Of a stretch of 64,000 nt of DNA, positions 8,004-16,596 are shown piece after piece. Each line of letters opens with the position of its first letter. Positions within the stretch are counted from its first letter, which is position 1. This stretch comes from RACS-047 sp031553855 (GTDB lineage Bacteria > Bacillota > Clostridia > Christensenellales > Pumilibacteraceae), in assembly GCA_031553855.1 (NCBI GenBank), contig JAVBKW010000021.1:1-64000 (forward strand). The letters run 5' to 3'. The translations under genes and the position numbers were made by a program. The notes beneath the pieces are model-generated. The model was not told where the DNA came from and did not search any database. It saw only the letters and a program-made list of their open reading frames with translations.

Positions 8004-9077
8004 TCAATATTTAAAAACTATCTCATTCATTTTAGGCAGCGCCTTTTCCATATCTGAAATCAGCTTGAACTGCGTTCTTGCTCTGTCGAGGTTGTGCCCG
8101 TCGCGTTTGATGCGGAAATAGATATCGCCGTTTAAATGATCGGCTAAAAAGCGCATACCGCATTCGTAAGTCATTAAAATCGAGGAGAATGCAAGATTTT
8201 CTTTTTCAATAGGAGTTATGTTCTTAAGCTGCTCCAAGTAGCCTTTAACGTAGGACTCGAAAAGGTCGATCTTAAAAAAGACCTTACTTAGATCGCGCTC
8301 GTCCTCAAGCGCGCTGTTGCAGCCAAAGCGAATGCTGTCGCCGAAATCATAGCAGCTAGAGCCCGGCATAACTGTGTCTAAATCAATGACGGCTACAGCT
8401 TTTTCAGTCTTATTATCCACCATAACGTTATTTAATTTAGTGTCGTTATGAGTGACTCTCAAAGGCATTTTACCTGTTTTTAAAAGATCGACGATCTTTC
8501 CTGCATACGCGCCTCTTTCTAAAACAAAATCGACTTCCTTTAATACCTCGTTTAAACGCCCCGACTTATTTTGCTTGACGCTGTTTTTAAAATCGTTAAG
8601 TCTTTTTTCAGTATTATGAAAATCAACTATCGTTTCAACAAGCTTCGACGCGTCGAAATCTGCAAGGTAGTTTTGAAATTTTCCGAAAGCCGCCGCGCAC
8701 TCATAAAAATGCTGCGGCTTTTCTACAACCTGATAGCAAACCGCGTCGTCGATAAAATTATATAAGCGGAAAAAGCTTCCGTCCGTTTCTAAAAACGGCT
8801 TACCCTCAAGCGTTCTGATAACGCTCAAAGTTTCCCTCAAAACGTCGCCGCCTAAAGCCGCGATTTTTTTTCCTACGTGCTCAGTTACCAGTACTATGTT
8901 AGACATAAGACCGCAAACGTCGGTAAAAATGCGGTTATTTATCTTTTGCAGGATATATTTTCTGCCCGCATCAGTTTCAACATAGTTCGTTTCGTTGATA
9001 TGCCCCTCTCCGTAGAGTTCGCATATTTTTACTTTTCCTTCAACCTTAAAACGGCTTAAAACATTTTCGTATTTCAT
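8004..9077 (-). CDS. APH-fold sugar kinase, N-acetylhexosamine 1-kinase (NahK)-like
   Basis: A 357-residue member of the aminoglycoside-phosphotransferase (APH) fold. It has GHINETNYV and YILQKIN near the N terminus, the catalytic loop THNDTKLNNV and the metal-binding VIDLDTVMPG. These blocks match NahK, which phosphorylates GlcNAc or GalNAc at C1 in the lacto-N-biose/galacto-N-biose pathway of gut bacteria. Substrate is inferred only; no GNB/LNB phosphorylase or hexosamine epimerase is in the window. The start at 9077 is chosen because a strong promoter ends 9 bases before it; a start at 9095 would lie inside that promoter. The gene is divergent from an AraC regulator that probably controls it. 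Confidence 0.82.
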   Translation of the reverse strand: MKYENVLSRFKVEGKVKICELYGEGHINETNYVETDAGRKYILQKINNRIFTDVCGLMSNIVLVTEHVGKKIAALGGDVLRETLSVIRTLEGKPFLETDGSFFRLYNFIDDAVCYQVVEKPQHFYECAAAFGKFQNYLADFDASKLVETIVDFHNTEKRLNDFKNSVKQNKSGRLNEVLKEVDFVLERGAYAGKIVDLLKTGKMPLRVTHNDTKLNNVMVDNKTEKAVAVIDLDTVMPGSSCYDFGDSIRFGCNSALEDERDLSKVFFKIDLFESYVKGYLEQLKNITPIEKENLAFSSILMTYECGMRFLADHLNGDIYFRIKRDGHNLDRARTQFKLISDMEKALPKMNEIVFKY

Positions 9078-9086
9078 AATAACTAT

Positions 9087-9115
9087 ATTATACATCGTTT
9101 ATTTATTTTTGTCAT
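9087..9115 (-). promoter_or_regulatory. Sigma-A promoter of the NahK-like gene, predicted near-leaderless
   Basis: On the minus strand, ATGACA (9110-9115), a 17-bp spacer and TATAAT (9087-9092). The ATG at 9077 is 9 bases after the -10 box, and no Shine-Dalgarno is present. Confidence 0.72.
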
Positions 9116-9173
9116 ATATTTACTTTCATAAAAGATGTAAAATATTTCATTGGGTAAAAATATGTAAAATATA

Positions 9174-9201
9174 TTGCACTTTTTAATACTCGTGATATAA
9201 T
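9174..9201 (+). promoter_or_regulatory. Sigma-A promoter of the second AraC gene, predicted leaderless
   Basis: TTGCAC (9174-9179), a 16-bp spacer and TATAAT (9196-9201). The ATG at 9208 begins 6 bases after the -10 box, where transcription is expected to start. It shares the 130-bp intergenic region with the NahK-like promoter. Confidence 0.72.
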
Positions 9202-9207
9202 AGGATT

Positions 9208-10095
9208 ATGAGAAAAATTTTCTATAAGCATAAGCTTACAAATCTTGTGAACGTAGACAAGATTGTGACGGTTCACTACCTTGAATATCCCAAAGACTTT
9301 AAGTTTGAGGGGGAATCGCATGACTTTTGGGAAATAGTTTACGCCGACACCAATCCGGTGTATTGCTCACGAGGCGCAGATGCTGAATTTAAGCTGAATA
9401 AAGGCGAGCTTTTGTTTCACAGGCCGGACGAATTTCATACTATACGCGCCGACGGAGTCAATCCGGCAAACGTTTTTATTATTTCGTTCACCTCTAAATC
9501 CGAAGCTATGGATTTTTTTGATAAAAAGCGTTTTTCTGCCGATGCAAAAATAAAAAATCTTCTGCATCTTATAATCGCAGAAGCTTTAGATACCTTTGAA
9601 ATGCCTCTTTTCGACCCGAATTTGAGTAAACTGGAGTTAAAAAGCGCGCCTGCGCTGGGCGGTTTACAGATGATAAAAATATGTCTTGAACAGCTGCTCA
9701 TCACGCTTATGCGCAGAGAGCTGGAAAAAGAAGAAGTAAAGGAAATTTTTATTCCGATCGACGCGCCTTTTTCGCAATTGGAAGAAAAGATCAAGGAATA
9801 TTTAAAAGAACGCGTCTGCGATAAATTGAAGTTGGACGAGCTGTGCGCTCACTTCAATTACAGCAAGACGTTTTTATGTACTAAATTTAAAGAGAGTACC
9901 GGCCACACGATCTTTTCTTATTTCATCAATCAGAAAATCGAAAAAGCAAAAGAGTTGATCCGCACAAAAAGCTATAATTTCAGCGAAATATCCGATATCC
10001 TTTCGTTCGACACATATTCTTATTTTACGAAAACCTTCAAACGCGTCACAGGCTACAGCCCAAAAACTTATGCGGGCCTCATTAAAAAGATATAG
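9208..10095 (+). CDS. AraC family transcriptional regulator
   Basis: A 295-residue protein. The N-terminal cupin domain has the typical HDFWEIVYAD and GELLFHRPDEFHTIRAD blocks. The C-terminal AraC DNA-binding region (about residues 195-292) holds LKLDELCAHFNYSKTFLCTKF and a second helix-turn-helix ending in KTFKRVTGYSPKTYA. It lacks a Shine-Dalgarno and is probably translated from a leaderless mRNA. It is divergent from the NahK-like kinase and is its likely activator. It ends 2 bp from the convergent phosphoesterase gene, with no terminator visible between them. Confidence 0.92.
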   Translation: MRKIFYKHKLTNLVNVDKIVTVHYLEYPKDFKFEGESHDFWEIVYADTNPVYCSRGADAEFKLNKGELLFHRPDEFHTIRADGVNPANVFIISFTSKSEAMDFFDKKRFSADAKIKNLLHLIIAEALDTFEMPLFDPNLSKLELKSAPALGGLQMIKICLEQLLITLMRRELEKEEVKEIFIPIDAPFSQLEEKIKEYLKERVCDKLKLDELCAHFNYSKTFLCTKFKESTGHTIFSYFINQKIEKAKELIRTKSYNFSEISDILSFDTYSYFTKTFKRVTGYSPKTYAGLIKKI

Positions 10096-10097
10096 GT

Positions 10098-10583
10098 TTA
10101 TAATTCTTTGATTTCTGTTGAAAATGATATTCCGTCGCCGGATATGAGTGCGTAGGTTTTTTTACCGTTATCAGACCCCTTTAAAGAGCCGGGATTGATA
10201 AGCGTTACGCCCTGATCGGTCAAAACAAGCGGCGCATGGGTATGCCCAAAAACCGCCAAGCCGCATTTTGCGCTTTGGGCGGCGAGCCTTAGCTTTAAAA
10301 GAGTAGTTTTGACTCCGAAATAATGCCCGTGCGTGAGAAAAAAGTCCGCGTCAAAAATTCTGACCGTTTTACTTACTTCGGCGCCAAAAACAAAATCGCA
10401 GTTACCTCCGACTGCAAATAACTGCGCTTTTATTTCATCTGCGTGTTTTAAAACTAAATTATAGCCGTCGCCTGCAAAAAAACAGTAATCGACGCCGTTG
10501 ATCTGCGGAATAAGCTTTATAAGAGCCGCCTCATCGTTATGCACATCTGAAAAAGCAATGATTTTTACTGTTTTATTCGGCAT
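10098..10583 (-). CDS. YfcE/MJ0936-type metallophosphoesterase
   Basis: A 161-residue calcineurin-like phosphoesterase with the full metal-binding set: DVHND, GDG, GGNCD, THGH and GHTH. Members hydrolyse phosphodiesters in a Mn/Ni-dependent way, but their natural substrates are poorly known. The ATG at 10583 overlaps the end of rdgB by 11 bp; an in-frame TTG at 10592 is possible but has no Shine-Dalgarno. The rdgB-yfcE pair is a conserved gene order in Bacillota, which supports a shared transcript and a house-cleaning role. Confidence 0.9.
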   Translation of the reverse strand: MPNKTVKIIAFSDVHNDEAALIKLIPQINGVDYCFFAGDGYNLVLKHADEIKAQLFAVGGNCDFVFGAEVSKTVRIFDADFFLTHGHYFGVKTTLLKLRLAAQSAKCGLAVFGHTHAPLVLTDQGVTLINPGSLKGSDNGKKTYALISGDGISFSTEIKEL

Positions 10584-11157
10584 AGTTTTCAAGCTTAGTT
10601 ACTAAATCCTTAAGCGCCCTTGCCCTATGGCTGACGGCGTTTTTTTCGTTTGACGAGGCCTCTGCAAAAGTTTTGTTCAATTCTTTTGAGTAAAACAACG
10701 GGTCGTAGCCAAAGCCGTTTCCGCCTCTTTCTTCAAAAAGTATTTCGCCGTACGTTTCGCCGCAGCCCTCAATATAAGAAGAGCCGAAGTACATTACTAC
10801 CGAGCTTACAAACTTAGCCGATCTGTCCTTGATCTTAGCCATTTTTTCAAGCAGGAGCTTATTATTGTCTTTATCGCTGCTGTGTTCTCCTGAAAACCTT
10901 GCTGAATATACGCCCGGCGCGCCGTTTAACGCCTCGACGCAAAGGCCGCTGTCGTCGCTTAGCGCATAACAGCCCGAAAGCTCGTATACCGCTTTTGCCT
11001 TAATCAGCGCGTTTTCAAAAAAAGTCGTTCCGGTCTCCTCGGGGTCGATCTCTAAGTTCGCTTCCTTTAACGACACTATTTCAAACTTATCCTTCAATAT
11101 CGCTTTGATTTCAGCGATTTTACCCGGATTATTACTTGCAACAATAATCTTTTTCAT
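10573..11157 (-). CDS. rdgB: RdgB/HAM1-type XTP/dITP diphosphatase
   Basis: A 194-residue member of the Ham1 family, which removes non-canonical purine nucleoside triphosphates (dITP, XTP) by releasing pyrophosphate. All signature blocks are present: ASNNPGK at the N terminus, ALSDDSGLCVEALNGAPGVY, GFGYDPLF and the C-terminal SHRARAL. The start at 11157 is supported by a consensus promoter ending 6 bases upstream; the in-frame start at 11175 would lie within that promoter. No Shine-Dalgarno is present, so the message is predicted to be leaderless. The phosphoesterase gene follows with an overlap. Confidence 0.93.
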   Translation of the reverse strand: MKKIIVASNNPGKIAEIKAILKDKFEIVSLKEANLEIDPEETGTTFFENALIKAKAVYELSGCYALSDDSGLCVEALNGAPGVYSARFSGEHSSDKDNNKLLLEKMAKIKDRSAKFVSSVVMYFGSSYIEGCGETYGEILFEERGGNGFGYDPLFYSKELNKTFAEASSNEKNAVSHRARALKDLVTKLENYAE

Positions 11158-11163
11158 ATTTAT

Positions 11164-11192
11164 ATTATAAAACATATCTATAACTTTAGCAA
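11164..11192 (-). promoter_or_regulatory. Sigma-A promoter of rdgB, predicted leaderless
   Basis: On the minus strand, TTGCTA (11187-11192), a 17-bp spacer and TATAAT (11164-11169). The ATG at 11157 starts 6 bases after the -10 box. Confidence 0.75.
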
Positions 11193-11211
11193 GAAATTAC
11201 AGGATAAAACC

Positions 11212-11255
11212 AAAGAAGCTGCCTTACGGGAAAAATCCCGCAAAACAGTTTCTTT
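11212..11255 (-). terminator. Probable terminator downstream of spoIVA
   Basis: A hairpin with an outer 10-bp arm pair (11212-11221 and 11246-11255, one G-T wobble) and an inner CGGG/CCCG pair, followed on the minus strand by GGTTTTAT. It separates spoIVA from the rdgB promoter. Confidence 0.5.
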
Positions 11256-11394
11256 GAACCCTTTTAAAAAACTATCAGATTTTATATTCTGCCGAACCAA
11301 TAAAGCAAATAATTTAAAAGATTTTGGGGAAAGGGTGCGGGAAAACACCTTTTGCAAAAATGGGGTTTCCCGCGAAACTTCTAATTAAAACCTT

Positions 11395-12876
11395 TTATAA
11401 TAATATGCAGATGATGCCGCCCTTACCCTCGTTCACAATGCGAGAGAGAGTACGGCGCATTTTCTTTTGGGTGTCGTCGGGCATAGCGGTGAGCTTGGAA
11501 TTGAGGTTTTCGTTAACCAGCATATGGAGCGATTTTCCGAACATATTCGTTTCCCATATTCCTTTAGGGTCGTTTTCGAACTCCGACAAAAGGTATCTGA
11601 CCATTTCTTCGCTCTGCTGCTCCGTTCCCACAACCGGATTGACCTCGGTTTTGATGTCAACCTGCATAATATGAAGGCTTGGCGCGGACGCCTTGAGCTT
11701 GACGCCGAACCTTCCGCCCTGCCGAACGATCTGCGGCTCTTCGAGCGTCATCTCCTCAAGCGATGGCGACACTACGCCGTAGCCGGTCTGACGCACTTCC
11801 TCAAGAGCTAGCTTGATTTTATCGTATTCCTTTTTAGCGTGAACGAGGTCTTTTAAGATGCTCATAAGCATAAAGTCGTCGTCTATTTGGCTGCCGCACT
11901 GTTCGCTTAATGCCTTATAGAACAATTCGGGCTTGACTTTTAAGTCATACGTGATTTTTCCCTTGCCAAGCTCTACGCAATCGATGTCGAGCGACTCGAA
12001 CATATCGTTTTCCTTGAACGCCTCGACGAGGTTTTTATAGTCCGACATCTTATTTAAAACTACCGTTTCGCTCATCAAAAGTGAAGAAACCGCACTTATA
12101 ATGCTGTTTTCTATCGGAAGAGCCTGCATCCATTTCTTGATTTTGACCTCGATATCCTTAAGCGGGAATTCAAACAGCATTTTTTCAAAAATGCCGGTTA
12201 TGTCCTGCTCTGTAAGGTTGGCCGCATCGATAGGCATTACGGGCGTGGAATATTTTTCTTCTAAGGATTTAGCCAGCTTCTGCGTTTCCGCGCTTTGAGG
12301 GAACGTAGAATTCAGCACAACTATAAAAGGCTTTCTCAGCTCTTTAAGCTCGCTTATGACGCGCTCCTCGGCCGCTACGTAGTTTGCTCTGGGTATTTCC
12401 GTTGTGATCGAACCGTCGGTGGTCATAACGATACCGATTGTCGAATGCTCTGTAATGACTTTTTTCGTTCCGTAGTCCGCCGCGTCCGAAAACGTCATTT
12501 CTTTTTCCGACCACGGAGTTTTCACCATACGCGGTTTTTCGCCGTCCATATGCCCCGTCGCGCCGTCGATAAGATACCCTACGCAATCCACAAGGCGCAC
12601 TTTAATGTCGATATTATCTGCAAGCATTATGGCGACCGCTTCGTTCGGAACAAATTTAGGCTGGGTAGTCATAATAGCCTTACCCGTCGCGCTTTGGGGC
12701 AATTCGTCCTCCATGCGCTGCTTGACGTGTTTCGATTTGACCTTAGGCACAACAAGCTTTTCCATAAACTGCGTAATAAAAGTTGATTTGCCCGCACGAA
12801 CCGGCCCGACTACACCGACATATATATCTCCGTTAGTTCTCTCGCTAATATCTTTGTAGATATCGAATATTTCCAT
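11395..12876 (-). CDS. spoIVA: Stage IV sporulation protein A, spore coat morphogenetic ATPase
   Basis: A 493-residue protein of the usual SpoIVA length. It begins MEIFDIYKDISERTNGD, has the Walker A motif GPVRAGKST (Lys30), and ends in the conserved GKGGIICILL tail that anchors the basement layer of the coat through SpoVM. SpoIVA polymerises on the forespore surface by ATP hydrolysis, in the mother cell. The start at 12876 follows GGAGG (about 11-bp spacing); the long upstream extension of the open frame contains the promoter and is not coding. A SigE-type promoter fits its known mother-cell control. gpsA, often placed between plsY and spoIVA in Clostridia, is absent. Confidence 0.97.
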   Translation of the reverse strand: MEIFDIYKDISERTNGDIYVGVVGPVRAGKSTFITQFMEKLVVPKVKSKHVKQRMEDELPQSATGKAIMTTQPKFVPNEAVAIMLADNIDIKVRLVDCVGYLIDGATGHMDGEKPRMVKTPWSEKEMTFSDAADYGTKKVITEHSTIGIVMTTDGSITTEIPRANYVAAEERVISELKELRKPFIVVLNSTFPQSAETQKLAKSLEEKYSTPVMPIDAANLTEQDITGIFEKMLFEFPLKDIEVKIKKWMQALPIENSIISAVSSLLMSETVVLNKMSDYKNLVEAFKENDMFESLDIDCVELGKGKITYDLKVKPELFYKALSEQCGSQIDDDFMLMSILKDLVHAKKEYDKIKLALEEVRQTGYGVVSPSLEEMTLEEPQIVRQGGRFGVKLKASAPSLHIMQVDIKTEVNPVVGTEQQSEEMVRYLLSEFENDPKGIWETNMFGKSLHMLVNENLNSKLTAMPDDTQKKMRRTLSRIVNEGKGGIICILL

Positions 12877-12908
12877 TAGTCGTTTTTTCCTCCAAGACTT
12901 GATATTTA

Positions 12909-12938
12909 AGTATATGTACCCACAATTGCGTTTTATGA
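12909..12938 (-). promoter_or_regulatory. Putative SigE-dependent promoter of spoIVA
   Basis: On the minus strand, TCATAAA (12932-12938), a 15-bp spacer and CATATACT (12909-12916). This closely fits the known SigE pattern (ATA-rich -35, CATACAAT-like -10, about 14-15 bp apart). SpoIVA is a known SigE target in model spore formers. Confidence 0.6.
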
Positions 12939-12988
12939 GTCGTTTAGAAAAAAATACAAGCTGTATTTTGAACGCCGCAAAAAGCGTC

Positions 12989-13018
12989 AAAAAAACCTCT
13001 CCGGCTAAAAAGAGGTTT
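12989..13018 (-). terminator. Rho-independent terminator after plsY
   Basis: An 8-bp stem (AAACCTCT at 12993-13000 with AGAGGTTT at 13011-13018), followed on the minus strand by a run of T. Confidence 0.75.
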
Positions 13019-13094
13019 GTCGATTATAGGATGAATAAATACTTATTGCCTCTCGTAATTGGACTTTTTTTCACAGGCTTGCGTTAGGCGCGTT

Positions 13095-13781
13095 CTATTT
13101 TTTTTCGTTTGAAAAAACCGTTGCGTGTTTGGCGTTCTTCTTTTTAAATATGACGGTCTTGGATTCCGTTCCTTTAAACACCTTGACAAAGTTTTTCCGG
13201 TGGGCAAACAGCGTAAGGCAGAAGATAGAAAAAATAAGTATCGAACAGGCTAAGGCGTTAGCATCGCCTGAAGCCGAAACTGTAAAGCCCTCTATCGCAA
13301 GCGGAATAGAAATAGCAATGAATGACGCTATCGAGCCCATTTTCGTGACGATGATAAACAAAAGCGCGGCGGCAAACGAAATCGCGCCTGCAAGCGGATT
13401 GAGTACAAGGCAGATACCGATAGTACTTGCTATCCCCTTGCCGCCCTTGAATTTTAAAACGACGGGGAAAATATGCCCGACAATAACGCTCACAGCACCG
13501 ATATACGCGCCGAGCTTATCGAGCGGGAACGAGAAAGAATCCTTACCTATGAACAAGCCTCCGAGTAATGCCGGCACCGCTCCTTTAAGCGCGTCTAAAA
13601 GGAGCGTGAGAACGCCAATCTTTACGCCGAAATTACGCACCATATTCATAGTGCCGGGGTTGCCGCTTCCCATTTTGCGGACGTCGCCTTTCATCATTTT
13701 TGAAATCACTAAAGCTACGTTGATGTTTCCGAACATATATGAACAGATAATTAAAATAATGATTTTAACCGGTTCGCTCAT
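13095..13781 (-). CDS. plsY: Acyl-phosphate:glycerol-3-phosphate acyltransferase PlsY
   Basis: A 228-residue multi-pass membrane enzyme that acylates glycerol-3-phosphate, using acyl phosphate, in the first step of phospholipid synthesis. Family motifs are GNINVALVISKMMKGDVRKMGSGNPG split by the first loop, and FKGGKGIAS. The start at 13781 overlaps the der stop by 4 bp, and GAGGAT lies upstream within der. Its C-terminal tail is Lys-rich and cytoplasmic. The der-plsY pair is conserved in Clostridia. Confidence 0.95.
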   Translation of the reverse strand: MSEPVKIIILIICSYMFGNINVALVISKMMKGDVRKMGSGNPGTMNMVRNFGVKIGVLTLLLDALKGAVPALLGGLFIGKDSFSFPLDKLGAYIGAVSVIVGHIFPVVLKFKGGKGIASTIGICLVLNPLAGAISFAAALLFIIVTKMGSIASFIAISIPLAIEGFTVSASGDANALACSILIFSIFCLTLFAHRKNFVKVFKGTESKTVIFKKKNAKHATVFSNEKK

Positions 13782-15103
13782 TTCTTATCCTCTTTTCTGT
13801 TATTGAATATCAGTTTGATAGGCGTTCCGGAAAAGTCAAAGCTTTTTCTCAGAGTGTTTTCTAAATAGCGTTTATACGAAAAATGCACAAGGGTTTCGTC
13901 GTTTACAAAAATAATGAACTTGGGCGGATTGCTTTCTGCCTGGGTCGAATAATAAATTTTCATTCTGCGCCCCGACGATGAGGGCGGCTCGTTCATCGCA
14001 ACCGCGTCGTTGATGACGTCGTTGAGAGTTCCGGTCGTAATGCGCTGCGTTGCGTTGTATAAAACCTTATCCACAAGCGACAAGACTTTTTCTACGCGCA
14101 GCCCCGTCTTTGCCGAAACGAAAATCGTTTCCTTGTAGTCCATAAAAGCAAGGTCGGCGTCCAGCTTCTTTTTATACTTTTCGATAGTGAAAGTATCCTT
14201 TTCAACAAGATCCCATTTGTTCATAACTATAACGCTGGGCTTGCCTTCTTCGTGTACGAAACCGGCTATACGCACGTCCTGCTCAGAGATGTCTTCCTCG
14301 GTAGACATAACAGTCAGGACGACGTCCGCGCGCCTTATAGCGGCAATTGCGCGCATTACAGAGTAGTCCTCTATTGAATCGTCGTCGATTGAGCGCATCC
14401 GGCGCATACCGGCAGTGTCGATAAGTATATAATTTTTTCCTTCATAAATGAAGGGCGTATCGATAGCGTCGCGCGTAGTTCCGGCGACGTCGCTGACTAT
14501 GACGCGCTCGAATCCCAGCAGCTTATTGACAAGCGAAGACTTGCCCACGTTCGGCTTTCCAACGACCGCAATTTTAACGGCGTCCGAGTTTTCCTCCTCA
14601 GTGCGCTCGGGAAAGTTTTTTATGACCTCGTCCAAAAGGTCGCCTAAGCCTTTGCTCTGCTCGCACGAAACGGGAATGGGCTCGCCAAGTCCCAGCGAAT
14701 AAAAATCGTATGACTTTTCCAGTTCAAAATTATCCAGCTTATTAACGACTAAAAGAACGGGCTTTTTAGTGTTTCTGAGGATGTCGGCGATATCGTAATC
14801 GGAAGACACTATGCCCTGCTTGCCGTCTACAAAAAACAAAATAACGTCGGCGGTGTCGATAGCTATCTGGGCCTGCTCTTTGATATGCGCAAACATTCCG
14901 TCGCTGCTTTTCAGCTCTATCCCGCCGGTGTCGATAAGCGTAAAATTATAGCCGCACCATTCGGCGTCGGCATAGATACGGTCCCGCGTTACGCCGGGAA
15001 CGTCCTTGACTATCGATATTCTTCTGCCGCATATCTTATTAAAAAACGTCGATTTTCCGACGTTCGGCCGTCCTACCACGGCAACTAAGGGCAATGCTTT
15101 CAA
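13778..15103 (-). CDS. der: Ribosome-associated GTPase Der (EngA)
   Basis: A 441-residue protein with two tandem GTPase domains (GRPNVGKSTFFN near the N terminus and GKPNVGKSSLVN near residue 183) and a C-terminal KH-like domain. This is diagnostic of Der, needed for 50S subunit assembly. The start codon is TTG at 15103, preceded by AAAGGAG at 8-bp spacing; no better ATG exists. A 160-bp dispersed repeat lies immediately upstream, between the DUF512 gene and this start. The gene overlaps plsY by 4 bp. Confidence 0.96.
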   Translation of the reverse strand: MKALPLVAVVGRPNVGKSTFFNKICGRRISIVKDVPGVTRDRIYADAEWCGYNFTLIDTGGIELKSSDGMFAHIKEQAQIAIDTADVILFFVDGKQGIVSSDYDIADILRNTKKPVLLVVNKLDNFELEKSYDFYSLGLGEPIPVSCEQSKGLGDLLDEVIKNFPERTEEENSDAVKIAVVGKPNVGKSSLVNKLLGFERVIVSDVAGTTRDAIDTPFIYEGKNYILIDTAGMRRMRSIDDDSIEDYSVMRAIAAIRRADVVLTVMSTEEDISEQDVRIAGFVHEEGKPSVIVMNKWDLVEKDTFTIEKYKKKLDADLAFMDYKETIFVSAKTGLRVEKVLSLVDKVLYNATQRITTGTLNDVINDAVAMNEPPSSSGRRMKIYYSTQAESNPPKFIIFVNDETLVHFSYKRYLENTLRKSFDFSGTPIKLIFNNRKEDKK

Positions 15104-15120
15104 TTTGTGACTCCTTTTGA

Positions 15121-15280
15121 CTGCTATCGGTTAAAGTCGATGCATAATTTACTAGAAAAGAAGGCGCATTGCAGTGCCGCAACAGTTGGTTTTGACGCCG
15201 ACCGAGCGTATATTTAATACGTGAGAGAGACGGCAAATCCAAGCGTAGCGGCAATCCGATGATGCATTCTTTTCTAGTTT
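15121..15280. repeat. Dispersed ~160-bp repeat, copy 1
   Basis: A 160-bp sequence nearly identical to 41436-41596. Both begin CTGCTATCGGTTAAAG and end in a CTAG-containing arm. An 11-bp inverted repeat (CTAGAAAAGAA at 15152-15162 and TTCTTTTCTAG at 15267-15277) lets most of the element fold back. It has no open reading frame of note, so it resembles a small non-autonomous mobile or REP-like element. It lies 17 bp upstream of the der TTG start, outside the Shine-Dalgarno. Confidence 0.85.
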
Positions 15281-15323
15281 AAGTTGTGAAAGATAAGTTT
15301 GCGCCGATGAGTTTTTCCGGCGT

Positions 15324-16589
15324 TTATCCTTCTAAAACAGACTTTACAAACGACTCTCCGTCCGGCTCGGCAACTGTAATTTTTACTTTCAACATTTCTT
15401 CTAATTCTTTAACGCTTATATCGTCTAAAAATACGTCCGTAAACTCGCGCAACATAACCGAGGGCAGGATCAAACGGCCGTTTAGGGGTTTGTTTTTAAG
15501 CTGGCAGTACAAATCGCCGCCCGTAATAAGCCCTGCCACCGTTACGGAAGCGCCGAAAAAGTTGTTGTGTATTTTATAGACGCTTATTTCGCCGCCGAAC
15601 TTTTCATTTAATATTTGGGCTTTTTCTTTAATAAACCCGTAAGCCGACTCGCCCGTTGCTATGCTTACTTTGCCTATTTTGCCTTTTTTGACTTCTTTAA
15701 GCGCGTATTCAAAATCCTCGTTGAATTTTGCAAGCAAGCCTACGCCGTTTTCTATCTGGGGATAGGCCTCGTATGTATCGTAGTGCGGTATCGTCATCCC
15801 CGCTTTTACGTAAAGCTCGTCCGCAGGCCAAACAAAGCGCGTGCCGTACTGCTTCAAGGCTTTTTCCTGAATCTTTTCTATCAGTTCAACGGTAATACGC
15901 GCGCCTTGAGCATCGACGGGCCTTAAAGAAGGATTGCACTCTTTAGTCAGTCCGACAGGAACGACGGAGAGCGAAAGGCTGAGCGGCATAAGCTCGTTTA
16001 TCGAGGTTTCAAGGTCGTCGTTAAAACCGGGGCAATAAACTATCTGACTGTGAAAGTCAATGCCGTTTGCCTTGAATTCTTTTAAAAGCGGCAAAATTGA
16101 AAAACCCTCTTTGATCCCTAAAAGCTTATTGCGGATTTCGTCGTTTGTTGAATGGACGCTTATGTAGAGCGGCGAGAGCTTAAGCCTTATTATGCGGTCG
16201 ATATCGCTTTTACTAAGATTTGTGAGTGTGATATACGTGCCGCTGATAAAGCTGTGGCGGTAGTCGTCGTCTTTGATACGCAAAGTATTGCGAAGAGCCG
16301 ACTTTGGAAGCTGGTCCACGAAGCAAAAAACGCATTTGTTGCGGCATTGACGCACTTTTATTTCCGAATCAAACTCAAGGCCAAAGCTTTCGCTCTCGTC
16401 TTTTAAGATATTAAACTCCTTTTCTTTTCCCGAAACAACCGCTTTTATTTTGAAATCAGAAAAAGAGTTATAGTATTCGTAGTCGAGGATATCTATAAAA
16501 TCAAAGCCGTTAAAAGAAACGATTTCGTCGCCTTTTTTGAGCCCGAGCTTTTCCGCTAATGAATTTTTTAGTACCCGCGAAATTTCCAT
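15324..16589 (-). CDS. DUF512 family radical SAM protein with N-terminal PDZ-like domain
   Basis: A 421-residue protein. Residues 1-65 form a PDZ-like domain (LAEKLGLKKGDEIVSFNG). The cysteine motif CRNKCVFC (Cys82, Cys86, Cys89) is followed by FVDQLP, the hallmark of this family, and a C-terminal DUF512 domain follows. The family is conserved in Clostridia next to der; it has a radical SAM-like [4Fe-4S] site, but its reaction is unknown. The ATG at 16589 lies 7 bases after a TAAAAT -10 box without a Shine-Dalgarno, suggesting a leaderless mRNA. Genes der and plsY follow on the same strand. Confidence 0.93.
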   Translation of the reverse strand: MEISRVLKNSLAEKLGLKKGDEIVSFNGFDFIDILDYEYYNSFSDFKIKAVVSGKEKEFNILKDESESFGLEFDSEIKVRQCRNKCVFCFVDQLPKSALRNTLRIKDDDYRHSFISGTYITLTNLSKSDIDRIIRLKLSPLYISVHSTNDEIRNKLLGIKEGFSILPLLKEFKANGIDFHSQIVYCPGFNDDLETSINELMPLSLSLSVVPVGLTKECNPSLRPVDAQGARITVELIEKIQEKALKQYGTRFVWPADELYVKAGMTIPHYDTYEAYPQIENGVGLLAKFNEDFEYALKEVKKGKIGKVSIATGESAYGFIKEKAQILNEKFGGEISVYKIHNNFFGASVTVAGLITGGDLYCQLKNKPLNGRLILPSVMLREFTDVFLDDISVKELEEMLKVKITVAEPDGESFVKSVLEG

Positions 16590-16596
16590 ACAACTT

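Noticed and set aside
12295..12786. A 163-codon plus-strand frame opposite spoIVA
   Set aside because: It is Arg/His-rich shadow coding opposite a conserved gene.
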